A DNA stretch of 64,000 nt from contig JANTQA010000023.1 in the NCBI GenBank assembly GCA_027625915.1, positions 10,354,001 to 10,418,000 on the forward strand. Reading direction: 5' to 3'. A program made the position numbers and the translations under genes. This DNA is from Anaeramoeba flamelloides (lineage: Eukaryota > Metamonada > Anaeramoebidae). The stretch's first letter is position 1; every line of letters begins with the position of its first letter. Shown in pieces: positions 1 through 12,205 of the stretch. The notes under the pieces were generated by a model that did no database searches, was not told the origin of the DNA, and saw only the letters and a list, made by a program, of their open reading frames with translations.

Positions 1-309
1 GTTCAAGAGCTTCAGAGGATCCTGTAGATGCACCAGATGGGGCGCTTGATCTGGCCATTAATTTGACTTCTCCATTAATTTTACAGTAGACGTCTACTTC
101 AACAGTTGGGTTACCTCTGGAGTCAAGGATTTGTCTTCCATGAAGATGATCAACAACTGGTGGTGGGGCTAATTCTAAAAGTTTGGCTGCAATGAATGAA
201 AATGGTTCTTCTGGAAGCTTATCAAGACATGAGTTTAAAGCGTCTTCAAGTTTTTCGGAAATTTTATGTTTTTCAACATAAGCTCGGAGTTGGTTTTTTT
301 TGCTTGACA
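1..309 (-). CDS. Enolase with N-terminal DPY30/RIIa-like extension (5' part; runs off the window)
   Basis: Enolase (2-phosphoglycerate to phosphoenolpyruvate, glycolysis). Reading leftward from about 309, the frame gives an amphipathic helical stretch ([20 protein letters not shown], then [13 protein letters not shown]), followed by the enolase N-terminal signature [18 protein letters not shown] and the mobile active-site loop SAPSGASTG; the rest lies beyond base 1. Ordinary enolases start only a few residues before the RxxxDSRGNPT motif. Here about 45 residues precede it and resemble the DPY30/RIIa dimerisation motif seen before the enolase domain in ENO4-type enolases, although the PSGASTG loop is canonical, unlike ENO4. 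No ATG lies in frame before an upstream TAA, so a first exon is missing. Possible 3' splice sites put this exon's start at 309 or 302. The product is sure; the exon boundary and start are not. Confidence 0.85.
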
Positions 310-466
310 CTTTTTTTGTTTTTAATTTGGGTTTTTTTGTTGAAAGAAAGGAGAAAAATTAAGGACAAACAAAAATTAAAGAATAAGTAATTTTTTCAAT
401 AACCATAAAAAAAAAAAAAAAAAAAGAAGAAAAGATTTTTTTTTTGTTCAAAATCATCAACAACAA

Positions 467-505
<39 letters not shown>

Positions 506-1011
506 GTACTTTAAATGTTTTTATAAGAGATGATAGATTAAAAAAAATGAAATGGTTTAATTGAATTTCTTGTTTTGATCCTATTTCCAATTGAATATTA
601 TAAGATAGATTTTGAAGCTTTCTTCACTTTCCAAGATTTAAAGTATCAAAAATTTTTCAGTGAGATGATTTATATTTTGATAACTATTCAGAAAAATAGA
701 GATTTGAAACAAAGCAAATCAAAAAGTAAATAAGGATATGAATCATTAATATTATTATTCAACAAACAAATTACTAGATCACCAATCTGAAAAGACATCC
801 TCTAAAAGAAGAAAAAAGAAAGACTTTCAACTCAAATAAAGTCGTTAAAAAATCTTTTATTAAAAGTAAAACCCATTTATTTCCTAATAATCCCAATTAA
901 TTTTAAAACCTAACAAACTACTTTTCATTCAAATAAGAAAGATTGTTTTTAATTGAATTGTGGTGTTTGCTAACAAATATACTAATTCAAAATTACTCTT
1001 CCCTTAAGGTA

Positions 1012-1310
1012 CTATTGTCAAAATAATGAGTACTGAAAAATTTAATTGTGTTTGAAAATAAAAAGTGTTTTTTTTTTGTTCAAGAAGACCTATATTCCAA
1101 CAATAAACCCTAAATAACTCTGTTAAAATATGGTGTTGGTTTCTTAAAGTTCTATTATTTATATAAAATTCTAAAAATATCAGATCATGTTGGAAAATTT
1201 ATCTCAAAAAAATGAAGTAAATTTTTGAGAGAATATTTTTATCATCAAAAAAAACAAAAAAATTCAAAAAAATTTAGAAAATTACGAAAATTTTTTTACT
1301 ATTTGCATTC
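1012..1310 (+). repeat. Dispersed repeat A, copy 1
   Basis: About 300 bp sharing ordered blocks with the tandem pair at 29.1-29.7 kb: AAAATAAAAAG near the left, AATAAACCCTAAA, AGTTCTATTATTTATATAAAAT, then AAAATTTATCTCAAAAAA and TTTTATCATCAAAAAAA towards the right. No coding potential. Nature unknown; it has no obvious inverted ends. Confidence 0.7.
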
Positions 1311-2137
1311 CCAATTTAATATTTATTTAAAACATCAAGTAGTTTACATTCAAAATTGATTTGAACTTGGGTATACTACCATTTAGCGAATTAGGTTTTG
1401 AATTGTAAAGAGAAGAAAACGAAGAATGTATTAAATTTTGATAAATAAAAAATAGTCTGTGTACACGAATTATTTTGATCACCTATTTAGTTTGAGGAAT
1501 TTTTTTTACTGGTTTTACAATTTGAAAATAAACTAGATTCCATCTTATCGAAGCCCTATAAGAGACTAAAGATTCAGGGCTTGGAACCGAAAAAAGATCT
1601 CATATTTTTAATAATAAATTCAATAAAAGTTACCACTTCTTTAAAATGAAAAATAAATAACAAACCTGATTACTAAAAAAGATAAACATTCTTAAAATAT
1701 TATTTTCAGAAATAGATTATTGTTTTCAAATTTTTGATCTGTTTTTTCTCATTTTTCCAAAGTACGTCATAAGTGGTGTAACTAGCCTTATTTTTGACAA
1801 CTACCCAACCAAAATTTAACTCAAACAATAAATATTTTCCAACAGAAGAAATAATTAAAACTAATTAATGGGATTGTAACAACACATAAACATAAAATAG
1901 GGTTCTTTAAATAAATACTAAAAAAGAATTATGAAGATATTGAAAGATTAAAATGAAATTTTTTAACAAAAAAATGAGAAAAAAGTTATTTTTTGAATTT
2001 TTGAGAAAAAAATCATTTTTTATCTCATTTTTTTTGAAAATATGACGAAAATTTTGAAACAAAAACATTTAATATTGTTGAACCCTTTCGATTAATCAAA
2101 GAATTAGTCACAAATTACAATTTAAAAATAGAACCAT

Positions 2138-2140
<3 letters not shown>

Positions 2141-2175
<35 letters not shown>
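2141..2175. repeat. (TA)n microsatellite
   Basis: Uninterrupted alternating TA for about 35 bases. Confidence 0.9.
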
Positions 2176-2178
<3 letters not shown>

Positions 2179-4254
2179 TGTTCCTATCTTCAAATTCCCA
2201 AACCTGTAAAAAAAAAAAGCTGAGTTAAAATAAAGGAATAGGTTAAAGGTTGTTAACATAAGGTTAATTACACCACTTGAAATTCAAAAAAATTTCAAAT
2301 TATTTCAAAAAAAATATTTTGTTTGAAGAAAAATAAAATCTTATTGTCTGCCAAAGAAGTATACAAAAATACACTTTAATAATAAAAATCACTTGGTTGT
2401 AAAATAACCGAGTATAAAAAAATATACTCAATTTCCAAAAAATTTCTAGAATTTTGTGAAAAGGTGAAAAAAAAATAATTTCTTTTCTCTAATTTCTTCT
2501 TGATTTTTTCTTTTTATTGAACTAAAAAAAAAAAATAAAATAAGAAAAAAAGAAACTATTAAATGAAAAATCCCCAGAATACTATTTGGAAAGCTTTAAA
2601 ATTCAACCCATAACATCAAGATATTCTTTTTAATTTGATAATTATTAACCAATAATTACGAATAAAATATTATACATTTGGATGAGTTTGCCACAGCTAA
2701 ATTAGAAATTTACTAATACACTTTATAGTGATTGTTAGGGTTTCTTAAATTTTTTCAAACAAATCAAATTAATTTCAATTAATAAAAAAAAAAAAAAAAA
2801 AGTATTTAAAGTTCGCAAAATAACTTATTAGAATACTATTAATTACAAAATAAAACAATCAAAAATTTCATTCATCTTTCCAAAAAAATAATTATATCTC
2901 ACAAATTATAACAAAAAATCAAAAGTGTTCAATTCTAAAAGGCAAATTAATAATTTAACCCGATTTGGAAGAATTAAAAAATTGAAAATTTACATAATTT
3001 TAAGGCCTTTTTTTTTGAAAGATGAATGATAATTTTATTACATTTATTTTATAACAGATAATAATAACATTTCACCATTTAAAAAATTCTGGAATTGATA
3101 AAGGAAATATTAAAAATGTTTTAATCTTTAAGCAATTTAACTAATTATTGCGAATACAATAAATAATAATTTTTTTCCTGAATCCATAAGGATTCAATAT
3201 TTTTATTTATTTTTTGTACTTTACAATTAAGATAAAACCACATAATGCTACCTATATACATCAACTATTGTACATTATCAAAAGTCATATTTTCATAGGT
3301 ATTTTGAAATCAATCTGAAAATATCGAAAAATCAAAAAATCGCAAAAAAAAATTTAAAAACCGCAAAAACTTTTCAAGAACTTTTAAAAAATCAAATATT
3401 ATGAGAAAATTTTTTAAGGTAAAAGAACAATTTTAATAGAAATAAAAATATTTATTTTTAGATCTTCTTCTATAACAACGCAGTGGAGTTTTGCCCACCC
3501 CCCTTAGATAAATTTTAGTAAGTTAGTCATTGTTAGGTTAAGTACATGTGTAAGTACATATGTATGTAATATATGTTTACGTTTGATAAGGATTGGGTTG
3601 GGTTGTGAATAAATCAATTTCGCTCCTAACTGGAAGTTGAATAAAGTTTTTATTTAAATATGGTATGTGCTTGCACATTTAGATATAATATAGTTATTTT
3701 TTGGTATTTTATTTAAGATAAAAAAATTATGAATAATGATACACAATTAGAAATAATCTTTATCTAAACATTTATCTCATATATTAATATTATTTATCAA
3801 TGATCAGAAACGTTACAAATATCTAAGATACCAATTCTTTTCACACAAAATGTTTTGAATACTATTCCCCAAAATTTTTTAATTTATGAATTTTATAGTT
3901 TCAGACTAAAAAACAAATATTCTTCAATTAAATAACAATTTTGCTGTTAAAATGAGTTTAATGGTGCTAGGGGTTCAGAGAAAATTTTCCAAAAGTTGAT
4001 ATTACTTTTTTATTATGATTTTCGATTTTCGGGAATTTTCGGAGGTATCTGATAGATTCAAAAAATTATTTTTTCAATGTTAATTGAAATAAAATAAGGT
4101 ATTTCCATGAAAAGTGGGACATTTTGTTTTGAAATTTCCGAGAAAATTCTCTTTGTATGTGGTTCGAATAGTAAATTGATTAATATTCATATAAATAAAA
4201 ATAATCTCCAATTTTTTTCATTTTCTAACCAAAAATTCATACAATTACACCCAC

Positions 4255-4687
4255 TTCAACCCCTGTGTGAATCGGAAACTTCTTATTCAACTTTTGGAAA
4301 CCGTCTCAACCCCATTTAAAACAATGTCAAATTATTTCACATCATTTAAAATTATATTAAAAATATTTTAGTTGTTAATGTTTGAATTTGAAATAATCAG
4401 TCAAAATTCTCTTCTTTTGTACATACACAGAATTAACAACTCTTGAATCTCATTACAAATTACTTTTCAATTCATAATTTTTGAAAAAATTGTTTTGATT
4501 TTGTAAGTTTCATTTCTTTAAGAATTCCAAACCAAAGAAGAGAATTTTGACTGATTATTTCAAATTCAAACATTAACAACTAAAATATTTTTAATATAAT
4601 TATAAATAATTTGAAATAATTTGAAATGAGGGTTTTCAACGGTTTCGAAAAGCCGAATGAGAAGTTGCTGATTCACACCTGAGTTGA
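4255..4687. repeat. Inverted duplication with coding-like arms (4255-4419 / 4532-4687)
   Basis: The plus-strand arm 4255-4419 matches the reverse complement of 4532-4687, with a spacer of about 112 bases. The inner ends are nearly identical (AGTCAAAATTCTCTTCTTT-type sequence). The outer ends are diverged in sequence but similar in translation: both arms encode FN..VN..LLI.L.ETV, which suggests a duplicated and inverted gene end rather than a simple MITE. The minus-strand arm forms the 3' end of the ORF at 4566-4934. Confidence 0.75.
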
Positions 4688-4934
4688 AAAGGCTGTATGG
4701 CACAAATCTTTTGAGATCGAAATCAAAAGGAAATAATGAATTCTTATAAGAATAATAACTTATTTCTATAAAGTTGATAAAGGGAGTTGGTTTATCAAGT
4801 TTAATTAAATCATTGACAATAAGTACTCTATTACATATTGTAAAAATAAAAATAATTGTTACTCTTCCCTTAAAAAAAAAAAATAAATCGAAAAAGTTGA
4901 AAAGACAAGCAAAATAAAGTAAAAATAAAAACAT
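4566..4934 (-). CDS. Unidentified ORF, possible 3' exon
   Basis: Open frame of 122 codons. The first third is poly-Phe/Leu and looks like translated spacer, but the last ~80 residues (from about VNDLIKLDKPTPFINF to the C-terminus) have a protein-like composition. The last ~45 residues recur, diverged, in the inverted arm at 4255-4419. No family recognised. It could be the last exon of a gene whose upstream exon is the ORF at 5065-5452, or a relic of a repeated gene. Confidence 0.3.
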   Translation of the reverse strand: MFLFLLYFACLFNFFDLFFFFKGRVTIIFIFTICNRVLIVNDLIKLDKPTPFINFIEISYYSYKNSLFPFDFDLKRFVPYSLFNSGVNQQLLIRLFETVENPHFKLFQIIYNYIKNILVVNV

Positions 4935-5064
4935 ATTATTATTTTATTAAAAAAAAATTATGATTTAATTAATCTTCAAAATCAAATCATAATATAGAAA
5001 TTTCAAAAAACAAAGCAAAAAAAGATATAAAGAATTTAATCTTTTAATCTGCAACCCAAATAAA

Positions 5065-5452
5065 TTAGCATTTTTTGAAAGAGGGGTGTAAAATTGGTTC
5101 GGAAATTTCTGATGCCTTATCACAAAAACACATCTGATTTGGGCATTGGTTGTCAACTTGTTGAGTTGGAGGCTGGTATTTCGATTTGAAAATACGCTTA
5201 TTCATCTTTCTCTTACAATCAAAATCCTTACTCAACCCAAATAAAAATTGGGGAACAAATGGCTCTGTTTCTTGAATTCGAATTTTTTGGTTTTTGGTTT
5301 GCAGTCTAATTTTTTGTGATCGCAATAAAATTTTCAAAAAATCGTCTTCGTTCTCAATATTTGATGTTTCGTTCTTGCTTGAGAACGAAAGTGTACCAGG
5401 CTCAAGTGAACTCTGGGTTGTTGTTTGGTGAAGTGGTGTTGGTATCATATGT
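5065..5452 (-). CDS. Unidentified ORF with upstream splice-acceptor-like site
   Basis: Open frame of 127 codons in a patch clearly richer in GC than its surroundings. The protein is hydrophilic, Gln/Pro/Ser-rich at the start, basic in the middle, and ends with a Cys-containing tail (CPNQMCFC...). A TTTTCTGCAG sequence lies directly upstream on the minus strand and would be a good 3' splice site, so the ATG at 5448 need not be the true start. No family recognised. Its composition argues for a real exon or a young pseudogene; function unknown. Confidence 0.35.
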
Positions 5453-5985
5453 CTGCAGAAAATTCATCTAGTATTTGAAAAAGAAAAATCGTACACAAAA
5501 AATTGTATGAAAAAAAAAAATAATCATATTTTTTGGAATCTTTTAAGATTTTAAAAAGTTAATTGTCATTTGTGAAAAAGTTTTGGATTTTAAAACAACA
5601 TTTTTCTGATTATTCGTTTTCTTTTTAATCTTCTAAATGATCAGATTAAAAATAAAATTGAAAATTAAATTATTTTTCAATAAATAGATTCATTTTATGA
5701 ATGATTTCTCGAAGACCCAAATAGCCAGTCTTAATTAAAGTAGATCACGTCACTAAAAATATCTTTTAAGGATTAATTTTTAAAAAATTAACTGTTTTTG
5801 AGTTGATTTTAAATTTTGACAAGGTAAAATTAATATCTCAAAGTAGAATAATAATTGAATGAATTTTGCAATATAGTTGTTCAATTTTTTCTCTTATGAC
5901 GTGTTTGAAATCAAATAAAAAAAATAATTATCTGACAACATTGAAAAAAGGTTGAGATTTTGAAGAATTTTGCAGAAATAGTGAT

Positions 5986-6145
5986 TTTTGAGGAGAACAG
6001 TTCCCTTACCATAGTTTAAGTTCAACAAACATTTTATTTTTTAGAGAAATTGTTAGGATTTTTTTGTGATGATGAGAGTTTCACGAAAAAATTAAATGTT
6101 TGTTGAACTTAGACTTTGGTTAGGGAACTGTTCTCATCAAAAATC
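5986..6145. repeat. Inverted repeat, ~50-bp arms
   Basis: Arms at about 5986-6036 and 6093-6145 match closely: GAACAGTTCCCT on the left, AGGGAACTGTTCTC on the right, continuing into AGTTCAACAAACATTT and its complement. The spacer is about 57 bases. Together about 160 bp, like a short MITE or foldback element. No second copy seen in the window. Confidence 0.8.
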
Positions 6146-6425
6146 AATATATCTATGATTTTATTAAAATAACAAAGTGACTATTCATTAAAAAAAATCA
6201 TCGCTCGTTCAAACCAAATTAATCATATGTAAAATTTATCTCCAAGTTCCAAAGGAAAAAACCTAATTGTGTTTCCATAAAGATCATTTCTATCTGGGTT
6301 TGTTAATCTCTTTGAGTTTTTTCAACTTCTAATTCTAAGAATTAATTGGATCTTGAAATCAATTAACTTTGTTTCTTAAATGATAATAACAGATAAAGAA
6401 AATAACCTATTAAGGTTTACAAACC

Positions 6426-6962
6426 CTGAAATTTGAAAACATATTCTCTTGTGTATCTGGTGTGGCTACTTGTTAATTTTCTACTTAGCTGATCGATCTT
6501 GTACTTGGTATGGGTTGTAATAGTTGTTCAAAATTGTAATTTTGGACTATTTATTTTTAATCTTTCTGAAATCAGGATTGAAGAATACAAGGTTAATAAA
6601 TTGGTAGGTGTTTAAGAATAAATTTATATTTTTGGGTTGTAGAAAAGAATCTTAATTTACTTTTTTGTAAATTAAGTTAATTAAAAAAAAACTTTTTTTT
6701 AAAAGATCCAAACAAAACCAAACCTAATTAAAAATTTCAACCAACAACATACAAATCACATTTCCATATAACTTTACTTCCAATCTAGTAATCTTACACT
6801 ATTCAAATCGGATTTCGGAAAGAAAAAAAATTAATAGTCCAAAATTACATTTTTTAACAACTATTACAATCCATATCAAGCACAAGATCGATCAGATAAG
6901 TACAAAATCAACAATTCACTACACCCAAAACAAGATAATCATTTTTCAAATTTCAGGCATTT
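6426..6962. repeat. Foldback repeat B, copy 1 (arms ~180 bp)
   Basis: Left arm about 6426-6605, right arm about 6778-6962, spacer about 170 bases. The best conserved part is CTGATCGATCTTG..CTTG.TATG followed by TTGTAATAGTTGTT and TTTTGGACTATT. Related arms occur at 59.2-59.8 kb (both arms) and 44.4-44.6 kb (one arm), so this is a dispersed foldback family. Confidence 0.8.
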
Positions 6963-9900
6963 TGAATCTTGTCAGTTGGTAAACACCTTTCAAAATCAAA
7001 ACCCTTTTCGAATTTTCTCAAAGTTAATTTGTAAAATAATATATTGAACAGTAATAGGATTTTTTTTTGTTTATAGGTTGGAAATGGAAATTATGAAATA
7101 GTAAATACAAAATTATAAAGATACAAGAAAGGTAAAATAAATTATAAACATATAGATTTTTTAGGTAGTTAACTTAAAAGAAATTATCAAAAAGAAGGGA
7201 AAAAGAGGAAATTATTCTGTGAAAAAATGGAGATATTTTTTAAAAAATATGAAAAAATAATAAATAATTTGTCTAAAATTAAACAATATTATATAATATT
7301 GAAAACAACATTTTATCCAAATTTCTTGGAATTATTTAAACTTTTTTATTATTTTATTTTTGTTTTTTATTCTACTTTTGTATTCTTTCAACTGTTAAAA
7401 TACAAAAAGGAAATTCATTTTTTTTTAAATTTTCAAATTTTCTATTTAGTTCAAACTTATGTTTAATTGTTTCTTGAATTTTTTTTGCTTGAAATACAAT
7501 AATTAATGAGAAAGTATGATTAAAATGATTAGTTTTACGAATATATCACTAATCCAAAATTGTCATCTTCTTGTAAAAAAAAATTCATAGCTTTTTCGAA
7601 AAAAAAAATATTTTAATAGCATTTTTAAGTATTATAGGAATTATATATTGAATTAATATAATTATTATTACATACAGAATTTTTTTTTGACCTTCTAGAA
7701 ACTTGAATCACTAGATACTGCTACCATTTATTTTTTTCCAACTTTAACATCTTTTATCAATTTCCAACATGTGCTATTAAACCACCCTAAAGAAAAAAAT
7801 ATAATTTATTTCTTTTTCTTACTTATGTTAAAGTGATTAAATCTGATTTTAAGTATTTAAATTTTCTTTTTACATGAATATTATTTCATAGGATGTTTAG
7901 AAGTAGAAAATTTTCTATTTTGTTTGTGAATTGTTCTTTTAGAAGACAAAACTTCACCTTTCCAATCTTAAATTGGGCGAGTCTGGATGGAAAAATCAAC
8001 TCTCAATTTTCTTTTTAAATTATTTTTTTTTGAATAAATTCCTAAAAAATAAAAATAAATGTTTTAACATAATAAAAAACTTGTATTTGTTTTTTTGATT
8101 TTTATTTTGAGTGTTCTGTTTCCTTTTATCATTTTGTGACTTGTTATGTAGCTTTTGTGGCTAGTAAATAATAAAGAAAATTTATCTAACCTTTTCAAAT
8201 TTTTTCCTAACAAATTATTACTCGAAAGAAAAGAATTATATTCAGAAAACAATATATTTTATGTGATCTGGGAAAAATTTAAAAAAAAATTCGTGTATTG
8301 TATCTTTAAAAAATGTTTTTTCAACCTAATAATAATAATTACACAAATACATCAGTGATAATTTTTTTAATATTGAAATTTCAAATTTCTAGAAACCTTA
8401 AAAAACATTTTTTTTTGGTAATCTTAATAGAAAAATCAAAAAAAAAATATTTCACATCAAGAAATTAAAAATTAAATTAAAATTTTTATTATTAACAATG
8501 ACTGGATTAACTTTAAAGTTATTTTCTGAAATTAATTATTGATTTTTTTAAAAATTTGATCCATTTTACTCATTTTTTCACTGTTCAAAATTCAACATAT
8601 ACCAGAATTATAACAATTTTTTTTTTTCTTTGATTAAAGAAAGATTTTTATTTTTAAAGTCTCAGTGAAATATACAAAAATTGATTTTAAAATATACCTG
8701 GATTTATAAATAGCCCAATATAAAAAATCTTCTTAAACTTTGTAAAAATAACACCAATTATTTTAACCTTGAAAAAAAATTAATTTTCTTGATTCAATCC
8801 ACATTTTATATCATAATTTCATCTTTGTTTGTTTAATAAAAAAAATACTTTTAGATAACAATAAAACCTAAAAAGTACATTTATAAATTCCTCAAAATAA
8901 TTTTTTAAAACCTGGAAAATTTAATTTAACACAAGTAAATACTTTTTTAATTTAATTATTTATAATCTATAATTAATAAACCTATCTTTGTTATTTCAAT
9001 GTCTTAGTAATTACATAGAAACAAAAAATTAAATATTTTTTTACTATTATTTTTAAAAATTAAAAATATTTTCCTTCTAATAAAGGGAATTCAAATTCAC
9101 AATTCTAATAAATATCAAAAAAAATATACCCAAATAACTGATTTGAATAATAAAAGTTTGTTATGTTTTCTTAAAGTAGGAAAAAAAAATTATAATGTTT
9201 TTAATTATAATCAAGTTAATATAAAAGAATTTCCAATCAAAGGTGACTAGTTGCGATGTATGGATTACATATTTTTAAAAGAGTTTTAATTGGTATTATA
9301 AGTAAAATTTTAATTTTGGAAATTTCAAAATTAAAATCATTTTTTCAAATTTTACTTTTTTTCTTTTTTTTTGAAACGTAATTCAATTGAAAAGAATTTT
9401 TTTTTATTCCAAGATCGATGGAAAAATGTTAAAAAACTGTTTTTTAAATGTCATTGAAACAGTAAAAACGATTATCGAGAAATCTTATAAGTTTATATTT
9501 GTATTTTATTCGGATCTTCAATTAGGGATCTAAATCAACATAGTTTTTTTTTCAATTTTTAAGAAAATTTATAGATTTATTAGTTTTTATAAGATATGAT
9601 ATCAACTATTCTCTAATTTATATATTTCCACTTATTTCTGATTTATATTTCAAAGGAAAATTATAAAAAAATAATGATAATTTAGAAATAATATTGATTA
9701 TCTTTGATAGAAAAATAGTTTACCATTGAAAATAATATCAATGATTAGCTTTTTTCTTGATCTTTGATGATTCAATAATTCTTTATTTTTCTTTTACTTT
9801 TTAAAAAAATCCAAGTTCACAATCTTATTGATTCCTAAAAGTGAACAGAGATAACTGAAAGTGATATTTCGGAAAATAAAAATATTTTTCAAATTTTCCT

Positions 9901-12205
9901 TTTTATTTTTCAATCTCAAAATCAAAGTAAAAAAAGATAAGATCTTCTTACTAAAAATTGAAATGGTAAAAAATTTAGTTAACTTGAAAAATGATAAGGT
10001 ATTATTTTAGTATGATAAATGATTTTTTTTCATCAGTTTCAATTATCCCCTTTCTGATAATAAGTTCTTTCATAGTTTTTAGTGGAAATCAAATCAGGTT
10101 TATTCACCCCCTTATGAAGATCCCTTATTTTTATATTTCTTTTTCCTATATAAAGATGATATAAACTATTGAGAGTTAACTCTTTTTTTGAAAAAATTGA
10201 AAAGACCTGACAAAAAAAGAAAGTTTAAATCTAGTCAATTCTAAAATAGAAGCATTATGGGTTAAAAATTTCATGAAAACAAGGTAAAATTTCAAAATTT
10301 ATTATTTTTGATATTCTCTACTTATACATTTTGAATATAACGAGCCTCAAAAAAATACTGATCCACTAAGAAACACTTTAAAAATTTTAGCAATGTGATC
10401 AAATTTTTTTTTCCATTTTTATGTATAAGAAAACTATTTATATTCCTTTTATTTTTCATTTTTAAAAATTTTTTACCATATTTATTGCCATTTCCATCAT
10501 TATTGCAGAATAGATTGTCTTTATTGCCAGGAATATAGAATAAAGATTTTTTTCTTTTTTAAGAAAATTCTTTTGGTTAACTAAAAAAAGATCTATTCTA
10601 CCCATTCATAGATATTTGTCGTGTTTTCAAAAGGGTAGTTATAACCTTTTAAATTTTTTGGTTATTTATAAAAAATTTTACTCTGGAATTTTGTTTTTAC
10701 ATCAATTTAAATTCTATTTTTCAAAATAAAAGTTTCTTGAAGATATTTGGGAATTTTGTAATTTTATCTACAAAATTCAAAATCAATTTTAACTCCGAAA
10801 CAATTTTATATTAAAAAATATGTTGAATTTTATAAAAAAAAACAAAGATATTTGGGAATAAAGTAATGTTATCCAAAAAATTTCAAAAACTTTTTTTTTA
10901 TTCAAAAAATAATTTTAAGTATTATAATAATTCTAGTGAACAAGGCCAAATAATTTGTTAAAAGTTTTTCAAAATTTGCAAATTTTTACCCAATTTTTTT
11001 TACATTTTTGAAAACTAAAAAAAATATTTTTATTAAAAAAAAAACAAAAACAATAAATACTATTTCAAAGGTAAACGTAAAAGAATTAAATAAAAGATTC
11101 AAAAAAAAAAAAAAAAAAAACAATTGCAGAACTCCACCTCAGGTAAAAAAAAATATGATTAAAAAAATGAAAGTGTGATTTGGAATTATTTTGAGTATTT
11201 ACTTGTAAAAAAATAATTTTTAAATAAACCAATTTACCCAATAAATCTGTATTCCTGAAGAGGAATTATAAAAAATCATTATTTTCTTTTACAAAATCCG
11301 AATTAGATTAATTAAAAGAAATTTGGAATTAATATTCTTATTGAAACAATTTTATAGAAATAATAAATGAATTTTTTTCTTGAAAATTTTCCAGAATAAA
11401 AGTTTTCCCATTAAAGAATTTATAGGAAATCTAGTAAAGAAGAACCAATTTTATCAAATACTACAGATAAAAGCAAGAAACAGATTATTTTTTTTGATTG
11501 TTTATTGATTAATTTTTTAATTATTTTGATATTCTTTTATAAATTTGTATGCATATATCTTATACTAGAATATATAACACTCTCTTATTTATTAAAGTAT
11601 TAATTTATTTGGCCAAAGAAATGATTTTAATAATTCAGTTTTGAATAAATCGTGGCACTCAAAATTGGACATATGTGCCTACCCCCTTAAGCAAAATTTG
11701 ATGGAAGAAAAATGATTTTTTGTTTATAATCCAAAAAAATGAAAATTTTCTACATTTTCTTGTCAAAAAATTGAATTTTAATCTTCCAGTATCTCCTTAA
11801 TTCCTTTTTTAAAATTTATTTTAAAGAACCCTATTTCTTGTTTGTGTGTTGACCCAAGATTATTGTCATGTTCCTTTTATCTCCCCCAATGAGTCAATAT
11901 TTTGATCATGGATTAATTTTTGGCTATGGGTAAACGTTTGTTGACAAGGGTTATTTGCACTTCCCAATGACAAAAAAGTTCTAAAAGAGTAACTAAATGT
12001 TCATAAAGGCTGAACAATCTTTTCTTGTCTTGTTTTACAAATATTGGCAATCAAGTTAGCACACATCTAAAATTAAAAATAAGTTCATTTGCCAAAGAAA
12101 GTTGTTTGTTGATAAAGATCTTTTCTGAGAGCTTGTACTTTTTGATGGTAATGTTGACACAATTATTGCTTGTTGATATATTTGATTTTATTCTTCCTTA
12201 ACGAT

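Larger units (their letters stand above)
310..4254. other. Long AT-rich intergenic region
   Basis: No convincing gene. It holds a long poly-A run near 468-502, one copy of dispersed repeat A (about 1012-1310) and a (TA)n tract at about 2141-2175. The undetected first exon of the enolase gene probably lies in the first few hundred bases. A GC-richer patch near 3480-3640 contains two AATAAA-like sites and a GTTAGG...CCTAAC pair but no recognisable gene. Confidence 0.6.
5453..12205. other. Intergenic region, 6.7 kb, with two foldback repeats
   Basis: No gene supported. Two inverted repeats (5986-6145 and 6426-6962) lie near the left end. The remainder, about 7.0-11.6 kb, is A/T-rich without recognisable coding or RNA features. 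A slightly GC-richer stretch at about 11.65-12.18 kb is probably the 3' flank of the ARF-like gene. Confidence 0.6.

Noticed and set aside
2860-3060. Similarity to 63790-63990
   Set aside because: Shared blocks are short and A/T-rich; could be chance without a real alignment.
3490-3640. Possible solo LTR (GTTAGG...CCTAAC with AATAAA sites)
   Set aside because: No TG...CA ends, no target duplication seen and no second copy in the window.
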